64,000 nucleotides of DNA from Aphelocoma coerulescens. Its lineage: Eukaryota > Chordata > Aves > Passeriformes > Corvidae. The notes under the pieces were generated by a model. It saw only the letters and a list, made by a program, of their open reading frames with translations. It was not told where the DNA came from and did not search any database. The stretch is taken from positions 2,790,924 through 2,854,923 of the forward strand of contig NC_091023.1 of NCBI RefSeq assembly GCF_041296385.1, written 5' to 3'. Position numbers and translations under genes: made by a program. Positions 51,301 through 61,322 of the stretch are shown piece by piece (within the stretch, counting starts at the first letter, position 1; each line of letters starts with the position of its first letter).

Positions 51301-54300
51301 AAGCAATTATTTAAGTATTTCTGTTCCCACCTGAACTGGTGGGAAAACAGGAGTGCTCAGTCGTCCAACTGTGAGGATGGGAAGTAATAGTATAACCCAG
51401 CTTAAATAGTGTGAATTTAACAGACTGCAGACAAAGTTAATGTTTTGTATCTTAGCAAATGCATTTCTCTTCACTCCTTGCAGTGGCAGCTCACGGCGAC
51501 GAGATTACTATGACAGAGGGTATGACAGAGGCTACGATGACCGTGACTATTACAGCAGGTCATACAGGTGAGCATCTTTGGGATATTTGATTGCTTTTTA
51601 AACTCTGCTCTCTCACCTACCTGTGCAAGTTCATCTTACATAACTATTCCAGAATATTTTTGCACTCGCTGTCATTCTGGAATCTTCCTGTGAAATGTTC
51701 GCCAAAATGACTGCTCGGTACAAATCAAATTGGTTGGATTGGTTTAACCTGTGACCTGTCTTAGTCCAAAATGTTTTCTGAATCTGCACTGAGTTTTGAA
51801 AAACAAAGTGTTCTTTGTATTCTCATTTTAGAATCTTTGGCTGGTTCATCCTTTAGTACTGAAATGGTGCAGATGAATATTTGAGTTGGTATGTTTTGTG
51901 CACAGTGTAGTAGACAAAAAGTGGGACATTTCAGTAGTCCCCAGTATTTCCTGCTGATAATTATGGCACCTCAAATGTTGCCAAAAATAAGGAATTGGGG
52001 ATTGGAGCATGACCTGTTCTGTATTGGACGTCTGCTTTAAAAGGCTTTTTTAACACCCCTTGTCAGGTTGGTTGTGTGTGTAAACACGGTTGGGGGTGCA
52101 GTTAGTTTTGGTGATAGCGAAATATGTTTCCTGCATTTTCCAGCAAATCCTTGTCCCCTGCAAAATCCTCACAATTTCTGGGACACTTAAATTGAACACA
52201 AAGATAAGAGTTGATTTTTTTTCTGTCTTCACTACCAAACGTTCCTGCAATTGCAGAATTCTGTGTTAAAGTTACAGTATGGGCCCAAGTCTTCAGTGCT
52301 TAAGTGGTGCCTTTTCATTCTGAAAGGGGTTTGTGGATGTTACCAGAAGCTGTGATTGGGTCAGGAGAGAGCCTGTGAGAGTGACCTGCTCTAGTGGGAG
52401 GTGTCCCTGCCTGTGGCAGGGGTGCCCCTGGATGGTGTTTAAGGTCCCTTCCAACCCAAACCGTTCTGGGATTCTGTGAATAATCATGGAGCCCCAAATG
52501 ACTTATGTGTGGCTACTTGAAAAATGTCATGGTCTGCTACTTTCCCCTCCTGCAGACACTGGTTGGTTGAGGGAGAGGGAAGTGTTGGTATGTTGTGAGT
52601 GCTTCCCTAAGGAAGGAAAAGTTGGAATTGTTCAAGATGCAGTGGAGCATTGCATACTCCACCCTAAAAATTCCATTGGTAACAATTCCTTTGCATTCCC
52701 AGCCCTCTGTGAAAATAAAGCCTTAAGGGAAATGCAGTGTCAGATGGGAATTGTCCTGGTAAAACTTTGGTTTCTCCTTGTTGCTGTGGGAGGCTTAATT
52801 TTGCCTGAAAAAGTGTCTGTAAATAAAGGAATAACCTCTAAAAAAGCAGTCCCCCAAAAACAACTGCAGAAGACTTTAAACTTGATTGAGTCTCCTGGTA
52901 AAGCTTTGCTGATCTGAATCTGAGGATTCAGTCCAACCAGTCAATATTAATGTAAGATGTTGTTTCTGTTCTCTGTAAGAAGTTACATCACAGTTCTTGT
53001 TTAAATGTGACTCTAAAGTGTTAAAATGTCAGGGTGGGAGGGTTTTCCCTGCTTCCACCTTGGAATCAATATTTTTCCTCATGACAGCAAGTTGATTTTG
53101 CTACTTGAAAAAAGTAAGTCAGAAGATTCTCCTTGAGTAGATAAGTGTTTAAAAATCAATATTAAATGAAGTAATTCAGCATCATCCAGTGTAGGAACTA
53201 ATGTTGTCTTACCTTCCCATCGTTTTCTTACTCTGATGATGGGGTTTTTTTGTACAGTGAACTTTTTGTTTATTTTTTAAATGCCTAAAAGTCGTTCTGC
53301 TTTTGTTTTGTTTTCACAGAGGAGGAGGTGGTGGTGGCGGAGGAGGCTGGAGAGCTGTTCAGGACAGGGATCAGTTTTACAGGTGTGTACTCAGTGGAAC
53401 AAGGCAAGGAAACACAAAACTTGGGAGTGCCTGGATTGGAGGGCTTTGGGGGTACCTGGCTGTAGCACTGACTGCAAGTCCAGGAAATCTTCACCTTGGA
53501 CAAATAATTCAGATTAAAAGTGAAGGTGGATTTGGTTTACCCTGCTTGTGTGGGATGCTCCTGGCTTCAGACTAAATTCACATGAGAGCAGATTGTGAGT
53601 GCAAGAGCTTGTATTAGTCAAAAATAATACTGGTAACAAAACCTGGTAACAAAAAAGAGAATTCAGATCTTTGCTTTGTTACCTGGTAGAAATGCTCATC
53701 AGGTCTTCCATGCTTGTTTGCTTTCCCAAGTGCATTCCTGAGAGCAGGATGGGGTTAGAGGGAGCCCCATAAAGCTGCTGCCACTCACCTGTGCAGGTTT
53801 TAACAAAGGGATTGTTTGTGTCACCCCTGTCACAGGAGGAGGTCACCATCGCCATACTACAGCCGAGGGGGCTACAGATCCCGGTCCAGATCCCGATCCT
53901 ACTCACCTCGTAAGTAGTCAAGGACTTAGGGAATGGTTTGGGTTGGGAGGGACCTTAAAGCTCATCCCATTCCACCCTGTGCCATGGGCAAGGACACCTT
54001 CCATAGACCAGCTTGCTCCAAGCCCCATCCAACCTGGCCTTAACTGGGCCTGGCCCAATCACAGAGTGCACCTCTCCAAAGTAAGTTTCCCATCCCCTGA
54101 ACTTCTTTTGAGCTTCTTTGTCCACTAAGATTGACTTTAGTGTGGCTATTTTATTGAGCCACAGCTCCTTCAATGCTTCATTGAACAACTGGCAGCCTTG
54201 AGGACAGAGCAAATACTTAGTTTGGAAAAAACAAGTGAGATAACAGCCCTTGTTTTGAGTCTGAGATCCTGTCTCTTCCTCCAGAACTCTGTTAAAAAAG

Positions 54301-54438
54301 GAGTTTGGGAGTTTGGTTACCTCTAGGACATCAGGCTCAGATTTGGTGCAGGTCTGAGGATAGGCAGTGGGTTTAGTCAGGAATCTCTCAATCCTCGAAG
54401 TCTGACTGTTGGGCTTTTGTCTTTCAGGTCGCTATTAA
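39340..54438 (+). CDS. TRA2B: Transformer-2 beta splicing regulator, 9 coding exons
   Basis: Nuclear RS-type splicing activator that binds GAA-rich exonic enhancers. Coding exons: 39340-39375, 45590-45723, 49084-49246, 49507-49695, 50508-50623, 51484-51567, 53320-53382, 53836-53909 and 54428-54438; 870 nt = 289 residues (human 288). It starts [12 protein letters not shown]. The N-terminal RS domain is about 13-111, the RRM about 112-200 with RNP2 LGVFGLSL (120-127) and RNP1 RGFAFVYF (159-166). The linker ends [14 protein letters not shown], then comes a Tyr/Asp-Arg region, a run of nine glycines, and a C-terminal RS tail ending RSYSPRRY. All junctions are GT-AG and in phase. Differences from the human protein are few and conservative; the extra residue appears to be one glycine in the Gly run. 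Intron 1 (6.2 kb) holds the poison exon. The upstream neighbour ETV5 is not seen; the downstream neighbour IGF2BP2 is as expected. Confidence 0.99.
39376..45044 (+). other. TRA2B intron 1, 5' part
   Basis: AT-rich intron with no recognised repeats or exons apart from the first ~300 bp of CpG island. Small open frames (for example 40510-40719, 42246-42485) show no family similarity. Confidence 0.6.
45045..45322 (+). promoter_or_regulatory. TRA2B poison exon (alternative exon 2, autoregulatory)
   Basis: A 278-nt candidate exon inside TRA2B intron 1. The acceptor is a T-rich tract ending ctattaag at 45044; the donor is GTAATT at 45323. If included after exon 1 (phase 0) it adds 27 codons ([12 protein letters not shown]... 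ending KLRNK) and then a TGA, with further stops in that frame. It is crowded with GAA/AGAA motifs (gaagaagg, gaaagaag, ggaagaatgaagaaaagg), the known TRA2B binding sequence. In mammals an exon of about this size at this place is ultraconserved and TRA2B binds it to switch off its own productive splicing. Position, length, frame and motif content all fit; I could not align it. Confidence 0.9.
45724..49083 (+). other. TRA2B intron (after the RS1 exon)
   Basis: Long AT-rich intron. The only recognised content is a degraded CR1 piece at 46840-47070. No exon is recognised. Confidence 0.6.
46840..47070 (-). mobile_element. Old degraded CR1 fragment in TRA2B intron
   Basis: Text like 'ctttatccagttggggtttg', 'aaggaggctgcaaaccacct' and 'ccttttaatattgaaac' fits an ancient CR1 3' block with CR1 sense on the minus strand. 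It is highly diverged. Confidence 0.55.
49696..53319 (+). other. TRA2B internal introns (between RRM and Gly-rich exons)
   Basis: Three introns (49696-50507, 50624-51483, 51568-53319) separating TRA2B exons 5-8. Apart from a CR1 3' end at 52385-52480 they hold no recognised feature. A 143-codon open frame at 52486-52917 lacks splice context and similarity. Confidence 0.55.
52385..52480 (+). mobile_element. CR1 LINE 3' terminus
   Basis: Plus-sense end block 'gtgggaggtgtccctgcctg', 'gtttaaggtcccttccaacc', 'ccgttctgggattctgtgaa'. About 95 bp survive. Confidence 0.85.
53930..54045 (-). mobile_element. CR1 LINE 3' terminus in TRA2B last intron
   Basis: Minus-sense block 'gggaatggtttgggttggga', 'gacaccttccatagaccagc', 'caagccccatccaacctggc'. 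It starts about 20 bp after the penultimate exon donor. Confidence 0.88.
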
Positions 54439-54840
54439 AGCATGACACATAGAGGAATTTCTAGCTACAGCCTTTGAGTTGAAATTGCAAGTTTGTGGAC
54501 AATATTTTTTTATTGTCTCTTCTGTTTAACCAAGTGACAGTGCCTAGTGAACTAGGTGACTTTTACACCTTTTATGAAGACAACTTCTGTGGTGTTCAAT
54601 GCTGTTTCATTCTGCATATTTGTGTAGTTTGGTGCTTTGTTTCCAGTTGTGTTTTGAAAGGAGTATGTTTTGCATGTATTTTTTTAGTCTTCATTTTGAC
54701 TCCTGAAAGGTTTCTATTGTAAAGACAAAAACTGTTGAGTTAGTTTTTTCTACTGATTCCAAGTTATTCCCAAGATCCAAACCTGTGTAAAATGCTTTCC
54801 GAAAGTGAGAAAATAAAATAAAAAGAAGTTTGTTTTTTTT
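54439..54840 (+). other. TRA2B 3' UTR with poly(A) signal
   Basis: AT-rich sequence after the TRA2B stop. AATAAA lies at 54812-54817, overlapping further AATAAA-like runs, and is followed by a T-rich downstream element. This gives a UTR of about 390 nt. Longer 3' ends are possible. Confidence 0.75.
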
Positions 54841-55588
54841 TCTTTTCCTACTTATTTTTGCCAAGAAAACAAAATCACTGAGGTAATCCCAGGGCAAGTG
54901 CTGTCCATTCCTTCCAAGAAGAACCAGTCTTTGGGTGTCCCACAAGTAAATTGCACTTGAGGTGCTTCTTAAGTCCATTTCTCACTTGTGAAATCAGTAC
55001 TGAATCCCTCATTTGGGTGTTCAGCTGTTGCCTCTTGTATTTGAAAGATTTTTGGGCCAACGCTTCATGGTGTATCTGTCATACCACGTAGTGAATTTGT
55101 GCTCTTGGATCCGTGAGCCAGTTATTTTTTAATCTTGTGTTGGAGGAGCTTTCCACATTGGTTTGTGGTGAGAATGTGGGGTTTTGTGGAAATAATGGAA
55201 ATTTCTAGACTCAAAACTGATGATTTCTGTGGATGTAGGGAACAAAGTTTGAGGAGTGGTGTTGTCATGCAAAGGAGAAGGGACTGAGGGAACAGGGCTT
55301 CAGCTTTCTGGAGAGGAGGTGGCCAACAGCAGCACACCAGGTGTCTCAGGGATTTATACAAATTATCCAGGTGTTTGTTAAAACTTCCCTGTTTCTACTG
55401 TCCAGAGTGGACAACAGGACCATGGCAGTAATTATTTTTAATTGTCTGAGCAGTAACAGCCCATTCAGGGCTGAGTTGGTTGCTCGTGGTGACACATTTT
55501 TTGGAATGTGTCACGTGGCTCCTGTGCTGAGAGTGTCCCAAATCCCTGTGCCAGGTCCATGCTCAGTGTGAGCATTGCAGGCCATGGT

Positions 55589-56050
55589 GCATCACGGAAT
55601 CATTTTGTTTGGGAAAGCCCTCTAAGATGGAGTCCAAGCATTCCCCAGCACTGCCACGGCCACCACTGACCTGTGTCCCCAAGAGCCACATCCACAGGGC
55701 TTTTAAATCCCTGCAGGGATGGGGACTCCACCACCTCCCTCAGCAGCTCCTTCCAGTGCCTGACCCCCCTGTCCATGAAGAAATCCTTCCTGATGTCCCA
55801 CCTGAGCCTCCCCTGGCCCAGCCTGAGGCCATTCCCTCTCCTCCTGTCCCTGTTCCCTGGCAGCAGAGCCCGACCCCCCCCCCGGCTGCCCCCTCCTGTC
55901 AGGGACTTGTGCAGAGCCACAAGGTCCCCCCTGAGCCTCCTTTGTTCCAGGCTGAGCCCCTTTCCCAGCTCCCTCAGCTGCTCCTGGTGCTCCAGCCCCT
56001 TCCCAAGCTCCGTTCCCTTCCCTGGATGTGCTCCAGCCCCTCAATGTCAT
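55589..56050 (-). mobile_element. CR1 LINE 3'-region fragment
   Basis: Starts 'tcacggaatcattttgtttg' and runs through 'ggatggggactccaccacct', 'agggacttgtgcagagccac' and 'gatgtgctccagcccctcaa'. CR1 sense is on the minus strand. Confidence 0.92.
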
Positions 56051-59000
56051 TGTGAGGACCAGGGGTGCTGGTAGGGCTCAGATGCAGGTGAAAATTCCAC
56101 CAAGGCTGCCAGAGGCAATGGGTGTTGTCCGTGAGAGGCAGCTTGCTGAGGTGCACCCCCCAATCCCCATTAAAGCTGCTCCTGGGGTTTGTGGAAGCAG
56201 CTGCTGGAGCTCTGCTGTGGGGAGAGCCTGTTGTCCAGCATTTCCTGCTGCTGAATCATTGCAAGGGCTCTCAGTCCAGGAACAGCCCGGGCTCTGATGC
56301 TCCCAGGGTGTAGTGTTGCCCTGTGGCACGGCTGACCGGCTGCTGTGGTGTGCTGGAACCCACAGCTGCCTGGCCTGGTGCTGGGGCAGCAGTGAGGCAG
56401 GAATTACCCATGGGAGCAGGGAGCATACCCTGACCCCCGGCATGGATCCCACCAGGGCAGTGAGGAATTCTCTACCAGAGCAGCATCTGCTGGCTGGATG
56501 TGACAGGCTGTGCCCTTTCCTGACCCGCTTTCCCGTCAGCAGAGGACAGATAAAAACTTTGGAAGCACATGGAGGGGAAAAAGGAAACCGGGAGCTGTTT
56601 GTGCTGCTGGTCTCTCCCCACATGTGCAGGTGCAATTTCCTCTGGGGCAGTTTGAGTCTCTGTATAGGAGATGCTCCTGTCCCTGCAGCATCTCCTGGGT
56701 TTTCTAGAGGGGCCCCAGAGGGATTGTGGAGCTCGAGGGAGCTGTGCAGTATTGGGGCAGCATCAGTTCAGTCCATCCAGGCACCCCTTGCACAGGTAGT
56801 GCGGTAGCTCTCTGCCCTTCATGGAATTCCATGAGCTGCTTTGGAGCAGGGAGAAGCTGATCCTTTCAATGTCCTGCTTGGACCCTCCTTAGTGCCCATC
56901 TCTGGCAGCTGTCCTTTGCTCCACACTTTGTTCCCAGAGATCCATAGCATTGACGTCACCTTGGGAGAGTCAGCAAAACTTGGAGCCTGTTGGGAAGGAG
57001 CTACTGGTGCCTGTCCACCATTCCCATCATTAATGTCTCGCTCGTGCTCGGCCCCAGTGCAGGTGTAATTAACACAGACACTAATTTAATTATCCAGCCA
57101 TGCCAGTGCCTCCACCTCGGCATTCCCAACTGTTACAGGCTTGGAAGCTTCCGAAATTTTCACTCGTCCCAGCAAAGGGTGAGCAAAACAATTGAAAACC
57201 ATGGATTCATTTTCCAACCAAATGGTGAATTTTCTCAGCTCTGCTCTTCCTGAGGGATAATCCCACCTCCCAAGGTGGATTGCTTCCATGCCAGTCCTTG
57301 ATGCTCTTCCCTCACCTCCTTACTAGCTGCACCATTCTCTCTCTGGGCGGTTTCTAAAAGCCAAAACCCACACAGGAGGGAAATTTGGGATCTGCCCATC
57401 CTGGAGCTGCCTCATGCCTTGCTCATAGTGGTGAGGGGCAGGTGGGATCTGCTCCAGCAGCATGTCCCAATCCCACTCTGCTGCATCGGGGCATGGAGTC
57501 ACCTCTGCCACACGCTCGGGAGAACAAAGGAGAACAAACAGAGCCCTTTCGTGAAGGAAATGGGTTCATTTTTAGGACAGGCTTTACTCGGGGCTTTGTT
57601 TTGGTACTGCCTCCCCTGTGCAGTCTCTGCAGCCCGAGGTGGGTCCCCACGGAGCAAGGAGCAGCTGCGTTCCCACCTTGTTCCCAATCCCGACAGTGCA
57701 GGGGTGGGATGAAGTCTGCTGAGATTCTCTGCATGGTGAATAGTGAAAAATATCCTTAAGGATTCAGGGGAAACTTGCAGGGCAGAGAGGTGAGGTGGGT
57801 TCCTCCTTTTCCCACTGGGTTATTGCAGCCTCCTGGGGTAACTTCTCGAGCCTCCACACCCATGCTGGCTCAAGGCAGGATCCTCCCTCCCCCCGCTGTC
57901 CCTTCTCTTCCTGTTCCTGGCACCCTCTGGGGATGTGGGATCCAAAGAGAGATTCCAACACAGGTGCTCCAGCCTCATCAGCAGGAGCCCAACCAGTGCC
58001 CTGAGTGCAAGTCCCAGTAACACCAGTCCGCCAGAACAAGGTGATGAAACCTCGTGGATCCCAACCTGCCTGCTCCAAGACAGGTTTACCAAAGGCTTGG
58101 GACAAAACAGAGTTGTGGGCCAGACTGTTTGTCCTGAGCTTGGAGGAGACTCAGGAACCCCCGCGGGCCGGCACCAATGTGGATTTGGTAGTCCCAGATG
58201 TTTGCCTGACCTCCTCCCAAAACCTCAAGCTGAGGAGCAGCATCTCCTTCTCTGTCCAATCAACCAAACATTCCGTTTTTTTCCTAGTTTGTCCTGTTTT
58301 TTCAAGGCAGCCCTCTGCACACAGCAGGTTATCCTGTCCTTTTCCAGACTAAACAAACTCTCCTTCAACCTCTCATGGCCTTTTGCTCATTTTATCACCC
58401 CTGCTGCCGCATTCCAGACTCATTCCATGCCAGCATCTCTTTCCAGGGAGGAATGATCTTGTCTACAAGGCTGCCCTTGGAAGATGTTTTCCCTTTCCTG
58501 CTGGATTGTGCACCAGTTTTAGGACCATTTTTTCCGTGTGGTTGCTGCCTCTCCAGCTGTTTCGTACCAATGCTCTGAAATCTTCCTCCCCGAAGCACAG
58601 ACTTCCCTTGAGCATCACATCTGGACCAAGACAGATCCACCAAAACTGGGAAACAGTATCAGCTCTGTAGGGTTGGGAAAGCATCTGCAGAAGTTTGTTG
58701 AGCACTTTCTGCAAAGCCAAAAATCAGGGGCAGGAGGGATGAGCTCATGCAGGTAACTGCAGGAGACTCTTCTGTTACATCCAGCTCTGTCAGAAGACTG
58801 GATTGAGGAGCAGTAAATGAGTATTGCATCCCATGGGCACTAATTAATCCCAAAACCTCGTGTTTCTCCCGCTGCTTCCCAGTTGCAGCGACCTCACACA
58901 ATGAGCCAGCAGCTCCCTGCCCCATTCCTGTCGGTAGCTCATCCCTGAGGAGGCAGGAATGACCTGAACAAGGGGAAGATCTTTAAAAAGGACTTTATCA

Positions 59001-59764
59001 ACCCGTTTCAGCCTAAAATCACCCCAAAAAATGTGCTGGGGATGGAGGAGTTGTGAGCACTGGTGACAAATGACAGCCGGGCAGGAGCCACGCTGAAAGC
59101 AAAGCCGGAGAAATCGGAGGAGAAGGATTCTTCTGGCTTTGCATCATCGCAACCCAACCACATCTATTTTTGCTGTAGGCATGGCATCGAGCACCCGTCA
59201 CCGCTATTCCTACTCCATCCATCTCCGTATGCCAGGGAAGACTGGCAGTGGGATGGAGCAGCAGGGGGAGCGGTGGTTGAAGTGTCCTTAATTGCCTTAA
59301 AATCTGGGGAATTCAGATTAGTGCCCTTCACCCCCCCCCCCCCCAAGCACAGGAAGGGACACCTGGCCCTGGACACAACGCTCTGTTCCAAGAGCACAAG
59401 GCCACTTGTCACCCAACCAGCCAGGATTATTCTGCAGCTTATTTCAGTCTCCAGTCGTATCCTGGATGCGCTTCTGTGAGGATTAGGCTTTTATTCTCTA
59501 AAGGAGAGAGAAAAATGTCACTTAACCTGCAGGCAGGTGGTGACACCAGCTCCTGGTGACCTGAGGACACCCTTCAGCAGAGCCCCAGAGGCTGCAGGAG
59601 CCTTCTGCCAGCGGGCTGAGAACGTGCACAGCTCGTGGCTGGAGTGTCCAGCACTGGCTCGGCATCTCCTGGAGCCCTTCTGACAATGGGATCACACGCA
59701 GTGATGGCTGGTTGGAGCTGGGTTGGGAAGGGTTTGCACACTCCTGTTTTCCAAAAAAAGCATT

Positions 59765-59880
59765 GTAAACCATGTATTATTTATGTTATTTATCATGTTT
59801 ATTTATTTGTTCGTTTTAATGGTATTAATTAAATAATTACGTAAATAAATATAGAGATAGAAACAATTATTTATTTCTTT
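59765..59880. repeat. A/T-rich low-complexity patch
   Basis: Dominated by TTATTTAT and AAATAAAT words. It lies between TRA2B and IGF2BP2. Confidence 0.8.
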
Positions 59881-60009
59881 ACTTTGGTTCCTGAGCAGAA
59901 CAGTTTTCCTCTCCCTGAAGGAATTCCTGAATTCCTGTGGTGGATTCTGGGGCAGAGTTTGGGGATGGCTGGGGTCATGGTAATGGGATCAGGGGCGATG
60001 GAGTCCGGG

Positions 60010-60340
60010 GTGATGGGTGCAGTGGGTTCCGCGGCAGAGTAGGGTTTGGGGGTGCTGGGCTGTGGTGGTTTCCAGGGCAAAGGGGTTGGAATGATGGGAG
60101 GTGGTGGGTTCAGGACAGAGGGAGGGGTTGGGGGTGATGGGGTACGGTGGGCTGCAGGCCAGAGGGCTCGGGGGTGATGACAGGGTGCGGGGCATGGGGG
60201 TAACGGGGCTCAGTGGGTTCCAGGGCAGAGCGGTTGGAAGTGCTGGGTGCGGTGGGTGCCGAGGCGGGGAAGGCATCGGGGTGCTGGGTGCGGGGGGTTC
60301 CAGGACAGAGGGATCATCGGGGTGCTGGGTGCGGGGGGTT
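60010..60340. repeat. Degenerate 40-48-bp minisatellite upstream of IGF2BP2
   Basis: Repeated 'gtgggttccagggcagag' followed by 'ggtgctgggtgcgg'-like text. The phrase recurs near 60016, 60064, 60106, 60147, 60210, 60250, 60294 and 60334 with variable spacing and many changes. The array ends about 270 bp upstream of the IGF2BP2 start. Confidence 0.7.
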
Positions 60341-60379
60341 CCCGTACAGAAGGGCGGGGGGCACAGGGCCGGTGCCCCC

Positions 60380-60611
60380 GGCCCATCCAGTCCCCACGGG
60401 GGTCTGGCGGCTCCACCTGCCCCCCCGCGGGGCGGCCCCGGGGCCGGGCCGGGCCGGGCTCCGCCCGCTGCTGTCGGAGGCTCCGCCGGGCCGGGGCCGG
60501 TGGCGCAGAGCGGGACCCTCCCGAGCCCGCGTTCGTCCCGCTCCCGGGAGGGGAGGAGCCGGGGGGGCTCCCGGGGAGGAGCCCGGGGGGCTCCCGATGA
60601 GGCGCCGGAGG
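60380..60611 (+). promoter_or_regulatory. IGF2BP2 CpG-island promoter / 5' UTR
   Basis: Extremely GC-rich, CpG-rich sequence leading into exon 1 and continuing to about 61160 through intron 1. No TATA box is seen. Confidence 0.65.
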
Positions 60612-61322
60612 ATGAACCAGCTGTACATCGGCAACCTCAGCCCCGCCGCCACCGCCCAGGACCTCCGGCAGCTCTTCGGGGAGCGGCAGCTGCCCCTGCC
60701 CGGCCAGGTCCTCCTCAAGTCCGGCTACGCCTTCGTGGACTACCCGGACCAAAACTGGGCCATCCGGGCCATCGAGACCCTCTCGGGTGAGCGACCCCCC
60801 CCGCGCCCCCCGCATCCCCACCGCGACCCCCTCATCCCCTCCCCCCCGACGCCCCCTCCCCGGGCATCCCCCAGTCCCCCCTTCCCTCCCTCCTCTCCCT
60901 CCTTCCCTCCCTCCTCCCGCCCCGGCTCTTCCCAACCTCGCCTCTATTTTTCGCTGATTTTTTTCTCCGATTTTATTGGGAGCCCCCGGGGCGCGGCGCC
61001 CCCCGGCCCGCCGCCCCGCCGCCCCCCGCCGCCCCCCGGGGACCCGATTACGAGGTGCCCAACCCCAACTCCCCGGGGGCGCCGAGCGGGGGGGCCCGGG
61101 GGCCCGGGGGGGGGCGGAGGGCGCGGGGACAGCCCGGGGACGCCGGGGGGGTGAGATACGATGGGATCCCATGGGGTGGGATGAGGTGGGCCGGGATTTG
61201 TCGGGGGGATGCTGCCCTGCCCCATCCCGGGGGGATGCTGAGCGCCCCGCTGTCTCCGCAGGGAAAGTGGAGCTGCACGGCAAAGTGATGGAAGTGGATT
61301 ATTCCGTGCCCAAAAAGCTCAG
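60612..61322 (+). CDS. IGF2BP2: IGF2 mRNA-binding protein 2, first two coding exons (5' partial)
   Basis: KH/RRM protein that binds IGF2 and other mRNAs in the cytoplasm. Only the start is here: exon 1 60612-60786 and exon 2 61262-61322 (61 nt), separated by a 475-nt intron, and then a large intron running past the window end. The two exons give most of RRM1: [11 protein letters not shown] (RNP2 at residues 4-9), KSGYAFVDY (RNP1, 36-44), [14 protein letters not shown], then [15 protein letters not shown] and PKKLR. This differs from the human protein at only a few positions and distinguishes IGF2BP2 from IGF2BP1/3. I chose the ATG at 60612 because it aligns with the family start and has A at -3. 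An in-frame ATG at 60597 would add MRRRR but has a poor context. The gene follows TRA2B in the same direction, as in human 3q27. Confidence 0.97.

Larger units (their letters stand above)
54841..60380. other. Intergenic region between TRA2B and IGF2BP2
   Basis: About 5.5 kb with no recognised exon or RNA gene. It holds one CR1 fragment (55589-56050), a 14-C run near 59331, an A/T low-complexity patch (59765-59880) and a minisatellite (60010-60340). The open frames are short, overlapping and without domains. Confidence 0.6.

Noticed and set aside
60597..60611. IGF2BP2 start at 60597 (MRRRR extension)
   Set aside because: Poor initiation context and not shared with the family, whereas 60612 aligns with the known N-terminus.
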